Positions 8,527 through 16,256 of a stretch of 64,000 nucleotides of DNA are shown here, one piece after another. The notes below the pieces were generated by a model. It had not been told where the DNA came from. It did not search any database and saw only the letters and a program-made list of their open reading frames with translations. The position numbers and the translations under genes were made by a program. The number at the start of each line of letters is the position of its first letter. Position 1 is the stretch's first letter. Source of the DNA: a bacterium (GTDB lineage: Bacteria > UBP4 > UBA4092 > JAOAEQ01). Where the stretch lies: contig JAOAEQ010000006.1 of assembly GCA_026416715.1 (NCBI GenBank), positions 74,061 through 138,060 on the forward strand, given 5' to 3'.

Positions 8527-9492
8527 ATGCCACAAATTAGACTCGTCCTTTGTATTATTTGTTTTCTTCTTGGGATATACGCTGGTAATGTTACTGCCCA
8601 GATGGAAAGTTATCAGTCGCAAATAATCCTGCAATCATCCTGGGGTTCGGAACCCGGCCAATTTGGTCTACAACAAGGACCTGAACTGGAAACCGTTGGT
8701 CCCTTAACCTTTACCGTAGATAATTTCGGGTATATCTATATTTATGATTTCATCAACCAGCGAATCCAGCAGTTTGACCCAGCAGGGAACTTTGTAAAAA
8801 TTATCGGAACCGGATTAATTGGGAACGCATTGTGTACGGATGTTTTCGGAAATATCTTTCTGTTAGATAGTTATACTAAACAGGTGAAGTGTCTTTCAAA
8901 AAAAGGCGAGTTGATTAAAACCATCAAACTCGCGGATGAACTCCAGCTCATTGAAGGATATGCGCAAGGGATCGCTGTTGATGCTGAAAATAATCTGGTG
9001 GTAAATCGGGTTGACCAGCGGGTGCATCCGATAGCAACTATCTCCAACTCAGGCTTGATCAGTCAAACCCCGACTCCCTTGGTGAAAGAAGTGAAAATAG
9101 GATATCTCGGGAAAACAGATAAGAACCGATACCGAATGCAGTGGCGAAACGCCCATCAAGCGGATATAATTATCACAAATGGCATCACCAACTCTGCGGT
9201 CGGTTCGATTTCAATGACAACTGAAGACGAATTCGGCGCTGTGCTCTTTTTAGGACAGGATACCGCAGGAAATATTTACACTGAAATAGAACGAACCGAT
9301 GTAAATGAAATACTACATCTTGAAGTTTGGAAATATAATTCTGACCGAAAGTTAGTTGCGGTGGTCGAGGTTCCGAACGATTACTTTGCAACAGTATATA
9401 AGAAATTGGAAGTAGATGCTGCCGGAAATATTTATCAAATGCATATTATACCGAAGGGGGTTAGGATAATTAAATATTCAAAACAGAATTAG
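8527..9492 (+). CDS. Secreted NHL/six-bladed beta-propeller protein
   Basis: 321 residues. A signal peptide ends near residue 25 (GNVTAQ). The rest carries repeated beta-propeller strands of the NHL/6-bladed type, such as FGYIYIYDFINQRIQQFDPA, GNIFLLDSYTKQVKCLS and AAGNIYQMHIIP. Such propellers bind proteins, peptides or glycans outside the cytoplasm; no catalytic residues are evident. AAAGGAGC provides a ribosome site 9 nt before the ATG. The P60/PKD gene follows after 23 bp, so the two exported proteins are probably co-expressed. The family is clear, the ligand unknown. Confidence 0.75.
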   Translation: MPQIRLVLCIICFLLGIYAGNVTAQMESYQSQIILQSSWGSEPGQFGLQQGPELETVGPLTFTVDNFGYIYIYDFINQRIQQFDPAGNFVKIIGTGLIGNALCTDVFGNIFLLDSYTKQVKCLSKKGELIKTIKLADELQLIEGYAQGIAVDAENNLVVNRVDQRVHPIATISNSGLISQTPTPLVKEVKIGYLGKTDKNRYRMQWRNAHQADIIITNGITNSAVGSISMTTEDEFGAVLFLGQDTAGNIYTEIERTDVNEILHLEVWKYNSDRKLVAVVEVPNDYFATVYKKLEVDAAGNIYQMHIIPKGVRIIKYSKQN

Positions 9493-9515
9493 TAATATTC
9501 AATTATCCATGTCAC

Positions 9516-11594
9516 ATGAATCGTGAACCGATGAAATTAAATAAATCCATTTCCAGTTTATTGTTGATTCTAGCGTTAACCAGTATACTTTTCCCTAGTT
9601 TAGCCACGGCGATTCTGCGAGATACGGTCATCGCAGATGCCTATGTATTTTCTACTGCTGGATGGACGTGTATCCCCGGAAACGCAAATACAACGTATAA
9701 CTATTTTACCGTAGGCGGAGTGTATACTGGGATACCTTATAACTGGGGCGGATATGAAAGTGTTGCGCGCGCGTTATATAAATTAAGCACGGGCGCTGTC
9801 GCTGGCGATAGCAAAATTTTCGGTGATGTCCATTCGAATTTTGCTGGAGTTGATTGTTCTGGATATGTATCCACGTGTTGGCGGAGCGGCAGATATACAA
9901 CGAGCACAATACCGAATATCGCAACCACCATCAATTGGTCTGATTTACTCCGTGGTGATGTCACTAATAAAGCGGCAAGTCATGTTCGCTTGTTTGATTG
10001 TTATACAACCGGCACCAACCAGATTATGTTCTATGAATCTACCGCCGGCGTTAAACCGTGCCGTGTCGTCTATCGCGTTCTATCAAAGGACACTAGCTAT
10101 ACCCCGCTTCGCTATAAAAAAATAGAAGATGGACCGGTTCCGGTAGCGAGCTTTTATGCAACACCAACGACAGGAATAGCGCCGGTTTTAGTTCAGTTTT
10201 ACGACACTTCAACCAATTCGCCAACTAGTTGGACTTGGAATTTCGGCGACGGGTCAACCGCTACAACTCAACATCCAGCGCATCTTTATGTAAATCCAGG
10301 AACATATACCGTAACCTTAATTGCTCGGAATAGCAACGGAGCTAGCACCGCAACGAAAAGTAATTATATCACCGTGGGTATGTTACCAATAGCGAATTTC
10401 TATGGAACACCAACGACAGGAACGGCACCGTTAACCGTTAATTTCTACGATACATCTTCCGGCAATCCAACCGGTTGGAACTGGTCGTTCGGTGATGGAA
10501 CAACAGGCACGGTTCGGAATCCAACACATACCTATACTGCACCGGGGAACTATACCGTTACGCTTATCGCTACCAATCAATATGGTAGTGGCACCGTAAC
10601 TAAAATCGGGTATATTAATGTTTTGCCGCCACCAATTTTGAATTTTACCAGTTACGGCGAGTTTACTACAGGCAGCGATACGACCCGCTGGTATTTCGAA
10701 AAATATGGCGATGCTGATAGTGCCGGAACGTTAATTGTTGAGACAACGTATGAATATATTGCTATTGAACAGGTTCCCGGTCAGAAAGGGAAATTAACTC
10801 AAGTTTTTTCGGTTCCGAGCAGCGGCTGGTATACCGCAAAAGCAAAAGTATGGACAACTATTACTACGGTCAACCAGCAGCAAAAAGTTTATTTATATCT
10901 TCAGGAGCTCGCCAATGATTCTAGTATCATTGCTACTGGCAATTTGGTAATTCAGCCAGGAACGGGTTATTTTATTAACGCATGGATTCCGCAAGAAATC
11001 GAAATCTCGTTCTATACACAAAGCACCCTGGTTGGAGTTCAACTGGTTGCCATTAATCCAATTAATTCTGGAAGAGACGGGGCGTTATGCTGCGATTATA
11101 TTCGCGTGTCACCCGGAGCGCCGCAACCGAATTTAGTCATAATCAATAATGGATTTGATGCCGGTACCGCTGGATGGATTTATCAGATTTATGGCGATGC
11201 GGTTTCGTCAGGGATATGGTCATTAGCATCATCAACGTTAAGGTTAGTTCAGAATAGTGGCGAGAAAGGAAAAGCGAGCTATTCGTTCGGCTTTGCTACA
11301 ACGAATCGTAACACATTGGTTTCGGTTTGGGTATATAGCGATGCGTCGGTGATGAATGCAACGCAAAAAGTATATCTCTATCTCTATGATTTTACTGCTG
11401 ATTTTGGTAAAATTATTGATAGCGGGAATGCAATATTACAATCAGGAAAATGGCTTCCCGGACAATGGCGGCAGCTACGGTTTGTATTTAAATCCACCAG
11501 CCAGTATAATACCGTCCAATTAGTTGGAATCAATCCTGGAGGGAACAACTCTGCGGGATTATATTTCGATACGCTCGAAATAAAGCAGGAATAA
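9516..11594 (+). CDS. Secreted NlpC/P60-like protein with two PKD domains and a tandem C-terminal jelly-roll-like module
   Basis: 692 residues (or 687 from the ATG at 9531, which leaves a cleaner signal peptide). After the signal peptide, a P60-like region carries GVDCSGYVSTCW with the expected catalytic Cys, and ASHVRLF with the His. Two PKD domains follow (about 208-290 and 293-372; WNFGDGSTAT and WSFGDGTTGT). Two related modules of about 150 residues end the protein (about 373-535 and 540-692), each with a W-x-x-YGDA, QKVYLYL and lyfD-type end. Nearly the same tandem module ends the protein at 34526-36424. NlpC/P60 enzymes cleave peptidoglycan peptides or related amides; the extra modules suggest surface attachment or glycan binding. 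Activity on peptidoglycan is inferred. Confidence 0.75.
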   Translation: MNREPMKLNKSISSLLLILALTSILFPSLATAILRDTVIADAYVFSTAGWTCIPGNANTTYNYFTVGGVYTGIPYNWGGYESVARALYKLSTGAVAGDSKIFGDVHSNFAGVDCSGYVSTCWRSGRYTTSTIPNIATTINWSDLLRGDVTNKAASHVRLFDCYTTGTNQIMFYESTAGVKPCRVVYRVLSKDTSYTPLRYKKIEDGPVPVASFYATPTTGIAPVLVQFYDTSTNSPTSWTWNFGDGSTATTQHPAHLYVNPGTYTVTLIARNSNGASTATKSNYITVGMLPIANFYGTPTTGTAPLTVNFYDTSSGNPTGWNWSFGDGTTGTVRNPTHTYTAPGNYTVTLIATNQYGSGTVTKIGYINVLPPPILNFTSYGEFTTGSDTTRWYFEKYGDADSAGTLIVETTYEYIAIEQVPGQKGKLTQVFSVPSSGWYTAKAKVWTTITTVNQQQKVYLYLQELANDSSIIATGNLVIQPGTGYFINAWIPQEIEISFYTQSTLVGVQLVAINPINSGRDGALCCDYIRVSPGAPQPNLVIINNGFDAGTAGWIYQIYGDAVSSGIWSLASSTLRLVQNSGEKGKASYSFGFATTNRNTLVSVWVYSDASVMNATQKVYLYLYDFTADFGKIIDSGNAILQSGKWLPGQWRQLRFVFKSTSQYNTVQLVGINPGGNNSAGLYFDTLEIKQE

Positions 11595-11613
11595 ATAAAC
11601 CATAACCTCTTTG

Positions 11614-11641
11614 ACCAGACTGCGGAGCGACTCCGTCTGGT
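11614..11641. repeat. Hairpin after the P60/PKD gene
   Basis: ACCAGA plus CGGAG (with a CTG bulge) pair with CTCCG plus TCTGGT around a 3-nt loop. There is no T run, so termination is uncertain. It may be an mRNA 3' stabiliser or a weak terminator ahead of the receiver gene. Confidence 0.45.
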
Positions 11642-11674
11642 AACCCCGTCTAAGATAAAGGAGGCGAACAGCAT

Positions 11675-12070
11675 ATGGCAAAAAAAATCTTGATTATTGA
11701 CGACGAACCGGATATTCGAACAGTCATCAAACAGGTACTCGATACCGCTGGATATACGGTGCTCACCGCTGGCAACGCAAAAGATGCTATCGAACAAATT
11801 AATAAATCTGACCCTGACCTGATATTCCTTGATATCCAAATGCCGGATGATAGCGGGTTGGCGGTAGCAAACGAACTACATCGGAAACAACTGGCGATTC
11901 CATTTATTCTCTGTACTGCAACCGTTCTAGATGACCCGATTCAAGCGTATGAACTGTTTGTGGTTAAACATCTCTATGTTGGAACCTTGAAGAAACCGTT
12001 TAAAATTGAAGAGATACTGCCATTAGTTGAAAAAGGATTGAAAATGGGGAAAAACCGTGCTACCGCTTAG
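11675..12070 (+). CDS. Single-domain CheY-like response regulator
   Basis: 131 residues, a receiver domain only. The acidic pair D9/D10, the phospho-acceptor D53 (in IFLDIQMP), T81 and K107 (in KKPF) are all present, so it should be phosphorylatable. There is no output domain; it may act as a phospho-relay or signal by protein contact, as CheY or Spo0F do. A perfect AAAGGAGG Shine-Dalgarno lies at 11657-11664. No histidine kinase is adjacent. The C-terminal tail after residue 120 is short and basic. Confidence 0.9.
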   Translation: MAKKILIIDDEPDIRTVIKQVLDTAGYTVLTAGNAKDAIEQINKSDPDLIFLDIQMPDDSGLAVANELHRKQLAIPFILCTATVLDDPIQAYELFVVKHLYVGTLKKPFKIEEILPLVEKGLKMGKNRATA

Positions 12071-12090
12071 AAATTAACTCCGTAATCACA

Positions 12091-12169
12091 CCGCAGAACA
12101 CGCAGAAGATGATAAAGCGTATGAATAATTGCGATTATACGGCTAAAAAATTCTCTGCGAACCCTGCGA
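12091..12169. repeat. Degenerate inverted repeat of the CCGCAGA family
   Basis: The left arm 12091-12109 (CCGCAGAACACGCAGAAGA) and right arm 12151-12169 (TTCTCTGCGAACCCTGCGA) are imperfect inverted copies, about 12 of 19 positions, around a 41-bp spacer. Related arms occur at 29391, 33581, 59181 and 63769. Confidence 0.55.
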
Positions 12170-12191
12170 TTTCTATAGAGAGTTTTCTAGT

Positions 12192-12731
12192 ATGAAAAAC
12201 GAATTTATCGTTGGTGAAAAAGTGTATCTACGACCAGTGGAACTCGATGACCTCGAACTATTTTGCCGTTGTGCGAATCATCCGGATGCGCGATACTCAT
12301 TTTTTATCGCCTTTCCGAGCAATCGGGTTCGGCAAGAAGAGTTTATTCGTTCCCTTTATAAAGAGAAAGAGTTAATTTTTTTCACAATCGTTATCAAAGA
12401 GAGCGATATTCCAATTGGGCATACGGCATTTCATCGGATAGATTGGGTTAGCCGCGTCGCAACGTATGGAATTATCATTGGCGATTCCCGATATTGGGGG
12501 AAAGGATATGGCAGCGAGGTTACCCAATTGATGGTAAAATATGGTTTTGAAACGTTAGGATTAAACCGAATTCAACTTCATGTTTGGAAAGATAATATTG
12601 CCGGAATAAAAGCGTATGAACGCGCGGGGTTCAAGCAGGAAGGATTACTTCGTCAAGCGATGTTTCATGAAGGACACTTTTGCGATTTCTATATTATGAG
12701 CATTCTTCGTGAAGAATATTTCAAAAAATAA
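12192..12731 (+). CDS. GNAT-family N-acetyltransferase (RimJ/RimL/SpeG-like)
   Basis: 179 residues with the full GNAT fold. It opens KVYLRPVELDDLELF as in the RimJ/RimL branch. It has the acetyl-CoA pyrophosphate-binding segment YWGKGYGSEV (about 97-106) and the typical end NIAGIKAYERAGFKQEG. The family transfers acetyl from acetyl-CoA to a protein N-terminus, polyamine or small amine; the substrate cannot be read from sequence. A degenerate inverted repeat fills most of the gap after the receiver gene. Confidence 0.85.
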   Translation: MKNEFIVGEKVYLRPVELDDLELFCRCANHPDARYSFFIAFPSNRVRQEEFIRSLYKEKELIFFTIVIKESDIPIGHTAFHRIDWVSRVATYGIIIGDSRYWGKGYGSEVTQLMVKYGFETLGLNRIQLHVWKDNIAGIKAYERAGFKQEGLLRQAMFHEGHFCDFYIMSILREEYFKK

Positions 12732-12777
12732 ATTCTGTGATTCGAAATAATAAGATTAAAAAATTCTTTGAAAACGT

Positions 12778-13113
12778 ATGCGCGAAAAAATCGTTCTGTT
12801 AAGTTCTACTGGATTAGGCAGCGGTGACCAGCAGTTAGGTGAACTGATCATGGCGAATTTTCTCCGATTACTTCCTGACCAACCGAATCCGCCAAAGAAA
12901 CTTATCTGCTGGAACGCAGCGGTCAAACTATTAACCACTGATTCTCCGGTATTCAATCATTTACAGAAAATCGAATCTGCTGGAATAGAAATTCTTGCCT
13001 GCCGAACCTGTGTTGAATTCTTTGGACTAGAAGAGAAAATTGCGGTCGGCAAGATTTCAACCATGCAGGTTATCCAGCAACTCTTACTGGAGAACGATGT
13101 AATAACTGTATGA
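12778..13113 (+). CDS. DsrE/YedF-like sulfur-relay protein
   Basis: 111 residues, a DsrE/F fold. It matches the C-terminal half of YedF-type selenium or sulfur metabolism proteins: KIVLLSSTGLGSGDQQLGEL at the start, then LICWNAAVKLLTTDSPVF, and the Cys pair in ILACRTCVEFFGL. The N-terminal TusA-like domain of full YedF is absent. Such proteins bind or pass persulfide sulfur, possibly selenium. It follows the acetyltransferase by 46 bp and converges on the c-di-GMP gene. The role beyond sulfur relay is unknown. Confidence 0.75.
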   Translation: MREKIVLLSSTGLGSGDQQLGELIMANFLRLLPDQPNPPKKLICWNAAVKLLTTDSPVFNHLQKIESAGIEILACRTCVEFFGLEEKIAVGKISTMQVIQQLLLENDVITV

Positions 13114-13211
13114 TAGTCTGAAGTAGGGGTAAGAGGTTAGAGGCAGGGTTGAAAAAATCTGTTGAATTTCACCGGTTCATCTACTCTCCGATTCTCTGTT
13201 TCGTGCGGTTA

Positions 13212-15149
13212 TTATCTTGCGCCAACTGAAGTATTCTGGGAAACCACTAACCGGTCTTGCACCGCTAAAAATGCTTCTATAACTTTCGGGTCGAACTGCG
13301 TCCCAGCTCTGCTTTTCATTTCAGCGATTGCCTGTTCTCGCGCAATCCCTAGCCGATACGGCCGGTCAGACGTCATTGCATCAAATACATCCGCTACCGC
13401 TAATATTCGCGAAGCTAACGGAATATCTTCGCCACTTAATCCGTCCGGATATCCCGGATAATCCACGCCAATCATATTTCCATCAAATCGTTCGTGATGA
13501 TGTCGAATATATGCTGCGATATTACTTAATAATTCAACATCACGTACAATAATCTCGCCGACGACCGGATGCTGATAAACAATCCGGTATTCTTCTGGGG
13601 TTAATCGGTCGCGTTTGTTTAATATCGCAGAGGAAACACTGATTTTTCCGATATCATGTAGTAATGCCGCGTATGCAATTTCATCAATATCTTTTCGCGA
13701 TAAATTCATCTGTTGCGCGATCGCTACCGCATATTCTTTAACCCGTTCCGAATGCCCGCGCGTATAAGGGTCTTTAAATTCGACTACTTTCGCTAAACTT
13801 AACACCGCCTGCAGCGTATATCGCTGTCGGTCGGATTCAGACCGTTCTTGGAATTCAATGAGTTTACGCCGCTCAATCGTTCCTTTCGCTTTATACATTT
13901 CCTTATCCGCAAGCGCAATTAAATCATCGGCATCATCCTTTCCAGCGGTTTTAACCCCGATATTGAGAAATAACGCTAAATCCTGCCGGTCAATATCCGA
14001 TTCGTTATTCCATTGGACAACCGCTTGTTCAATCCGCTGTTTAACCGAGAACGCTTGCGTTTCATCGGTTTCCGGCATTAACACCACAAATTCATCGCCG
14101 CCATAACGAACCACGATATCGCTCGCACGAACGTTTCGTTTTAACAATCGTGCTACCGTTTTTAACCGATTATCTCCTGCGGGATGACCTAGGGTATCGT
14201 TATAATATTTAAAATTATATACATCTATCAACAACATACTCATTTTTGCGTTTTTCCGTTTTGCGCGTTCAACTTCGCGATGAAACACCTCGTCTAAATG
14301 CCGACGGTTATAGAGCCCGGTTAACCCATCCGTGGTCGCTTGCCGTTCTAAATCCTGAAATAAGAGCGCGGTTTCTAGCGCGATCCCGAGTTCGCTCCCG
14401 AACAGCGAGAGCAACTCGACCTCCGCCTTCGACACCTGAATTTCCTTGGTGCTGGCTAATAATAGAATCCCAAGCACTTCTTTCCGAGCAATTAATGGAA
14501 CACAAACATACCCGACAATTCCGGCTTTAACCACAAACTCCGGCGTAAACCGAACACATTCGCCTACCCGATTGGTTACTAGAATTTCTTTCGCTAGTAA
14601 TACTTTCGGGCATAAACATTCATTCACTGCCTGCCTAGCTTCTTCTTGGGAAACCTGAGCAAGCTCACCATGGTAAAATGATAAAGAATATGTTCCTAGG
14701 TCTCGGTCTTTAATAAACACCCATCCAGCATCCATGTTACTTGACTCTAATATCTTGGGAAGCGCTATCCAGAATATCTCTTCCAGATTATGGGAATAAG
14801 CAATAGACGAGGCTAATGCACGGACTGTTTCCAATTCGGTTACCCGCTGCTGGATAGACTGGTTTGCCTGCTGCAATTCTTTCGTTCGTTCCGAAACCCG
14901 CTGTTCGAGTTGCGCGTTAAGTCGGGAAATCTGAATACTATGGAAATACCCATTCCAGACAATATAGATGATACTTGCGGTTAAAAGCATTCCAAGCGCA
15001 ATAATAATTGCACTTGCGCGAACTAACGCTAGTTCTTCTCGGGCGAGCCAGCAAGCGGTATATATCACTACAGTGCTTAAAACAAAAATTAGTACCGTTA
15101 AGGCAACAGTTCGCCAGAAAAACTCTCTTTTAACTATAAAATTATTCAT
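13212..15149 (-). CDS. Membrane GAF-GGDEF-HD-GYP protein (cyclic-di-GMP turnover)
   Basis: 645 residues. Two N-terminal membrane helices (about 13-36 and 44-66) are followed by a coiled coil (about 72-110), a GAF sensor domain (about 112-265), a GGDEF domain (about 275-430) and an HD-GYP domain (about 445-630). GGDEF is intact (RYGGDEFVV, with DVYNFKYYND earlier) and has the RxxD inhibitory site (RASD) five residues before it. HD-GYP keeps HDIGK and GYPDGL, but HHERFDG is separated from GYPDGL by an eight-residue insert. The protein could both make and degrade c-di-GMP in response to a GAF ligand. It is convergent with the DsrE gene and appears monocistronic. Confidence 0.9.
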   Translation of the reverse strand: MNNFIVKREFFWRTVALTVLIFVLSTVVIYTACWLAREELALVRASAIIIALGMLLTASIIYIVWNGYFHSIQISRLNAQLEQRVSERTKELQQANQSIQQRVTELETVRALASSIAYSHNLEEIFWIALPKILESSNMDAGWVFIKDRDLGTYSLSFYHGELAQVSQEEARQAVNECLCPKVLLAKEILVTNRVGECVRFTPEFVVKAGIVGYVCVPLIARKEVLGILLLASTKEIQVSKAEVELLSLFGSELGIALETALLFQDLERQATTDGLTGLYNRRHLDEVFHREVERAKRKNAKMSMLLIDVYNFKYYNDTLGHPAGDNRLKTVARLLKRNVRASDIVVRYGGDEFVVLMPETDETQAFSVKQRIEQAVVQWNNESDIDRQDLALFLNIGVKTAGKDDADDLIALADKEMYKAKGTIERRKLIEFQERSESDRQRYTLQAVLSLAKVVEFKDPYTRGHSERVKEYAVAIAQQMNLSRKDIDEIAYAALLHDIGKISVSSAILNKRDRLTPEEYRIVYQHPVVGEIIVRDVELLSNIAAYIRHHHERFDGNMIGVDYPGYPDGLSGEDIPLASRILAVADVFDAMTSDRPYRLGIAREQAIAEMKSRAGTQFDPKVIEAFLAVQDRLVVSQNTSVGAR

Positions 15150-15416
15150 TAAATTATACGATTATTTTATTTCTCGGCATTTGGTATATGAACAGAGCCC
15201 TATTATATTATATAGTTTACATCAAGCTGAAATGTAAGTCAAGAAAATTTAATTGTTTAGGATTACTTGAGATTTTCGACCTAACTCTCGTTGAAGGTTA
15301 ATAGATTAATAAGACTCAAACTTTACATCGCTCGGCCAAAACCAAGTGAAATGTATGGTGTATAGCTGGGAAAACCAATGCAATGTAATGTATACTAATA
15401 AAAGCCTGAGAATGGT

Positions 15417-16154
15417 ATGGTTGAAGAACAAAAGATTACGATAACGCAAACTACATCGGTGGTTGTTCTGACCGGAGCAGGAATTAGCGCCGAATCGGGA
15501 TTAAAAACTTTCCGAGATAAAGATGGTTTATGGGAGAATTATCGGCCGGAAGAACTTGCCACCCCGGAAGCGTTTGCGCGTGACCCGGAACTCGTCTGGC
15601 GATTTTATCACTGGCGAAGAAATCAGGTTCGTTCTGCCACCCCAAATCCGGCACATTATGCTCTTGTCCGACTAGAACAATATCTACCGGAAACGAATTT
15701 TCTTCTCATCACACAAAATGTGGATAATCTGCATCAACGCGCAGGATCGAAGAAAATATTACCAATGCATGGCGAAATATTAAAAGTTCGATGTACCCGA
15801 TGTGATGCAGAACGATATGAAGAAGGTGTCCTTCCGCTGCTACCGAAATGTCATTGTGGCGGATTATTACGTCCAGCCGTGGTTTGGTTCGGGGAACAAC
15901 CGTTATTTTTATCACAAATATACGCTGCGGTGGAACGTTGCGATATATTTATCGCTATCGGAAGCAGTGGGGTGGTATATCCAGCAGCAGGACTATTGTC
16001 ACTGGCAAAATCTCATGGCGCAACTACCATCGGAATTAATAAAGAGAAACCAGCGAATGTACTGTTTATTGATTTATTTTTCCAAGGGAACGCTGGTGAA
16101 CTTTTGCCGAAATTAATTTACCTATGGACAAACGGTAAGATTTCTCTATCGTAA
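15417..16154 (+). CDS. cobB: Sir2-family NAD-dependent protein deacylase (CobB, class III/SIRT5-like)
   Basis: 245 residues. GAGISAESGLKTFRD binds NAD, TQNVDNLHQRAG and the catalytic His in MHGEI follow. Zinc is held by CTRC and the CHC of KCHCGG. A Tyr and Arg spaced Y-x-x-R in FYHWRRNQV match the pair that lets class III sirtuins accept succinyl- or malonyl-lysine, so desuccinylation as well as deacetylation is likely (inference from that motif). There is 267 bp of non-coding sequence upstream. Length is normal for bacterial CobB. Confidence 0.92.
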   Translation: MVEEQKITITQTTSVVVLTGAGISAESGLKTFRDKDGLWENYRPEELATPEAFARDPELVWRFYHWRRNQVRSATPNPAHYALVRLEQYLPETNFLLITQNVDNLHQRAGSKKILPMHGEILKVRCTRCDAERYEEGVLPLLPKCHCGGLLRPAVVWFGEQPLFLSQIYAAVERCDIFIAIGSSGVVYPAAGLLSLAKSHGATTIGINKEKPANVLFIDLFFQGNAGELLPKLIYLWTNGKISLS

Positions 16155-16165
16155 TTGGTTCTTTT

Positions 16166-16174
16166 TGCTATAAT
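16166..16174 (+). promoter_or_regulatory. Extended -10 promoter upstream of the GH57 gene
   Basis: TGCTATAAT (TG plus one base plus TATAAT) preceded by a T run, about 83 nt before the ATG. The same TTTTGCTATAAT string lies upstream of glyQS. Confidence 0.5.
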
Positions 16175-16256
16175 ATTCAATCACACTTGATATCGAAAAG
16201 AACAAATATTTTTTTGCTCGTACATATTAACCTTAAGCGGTTTTCAGATTAGGAAT

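Noticed and set aside
13858..14658. Open frames opposite the GGDEF-HD-GYP gene, on the plus strand
   Set aside because: Composition mirrors the real gene; no start signals or recognisable domains.
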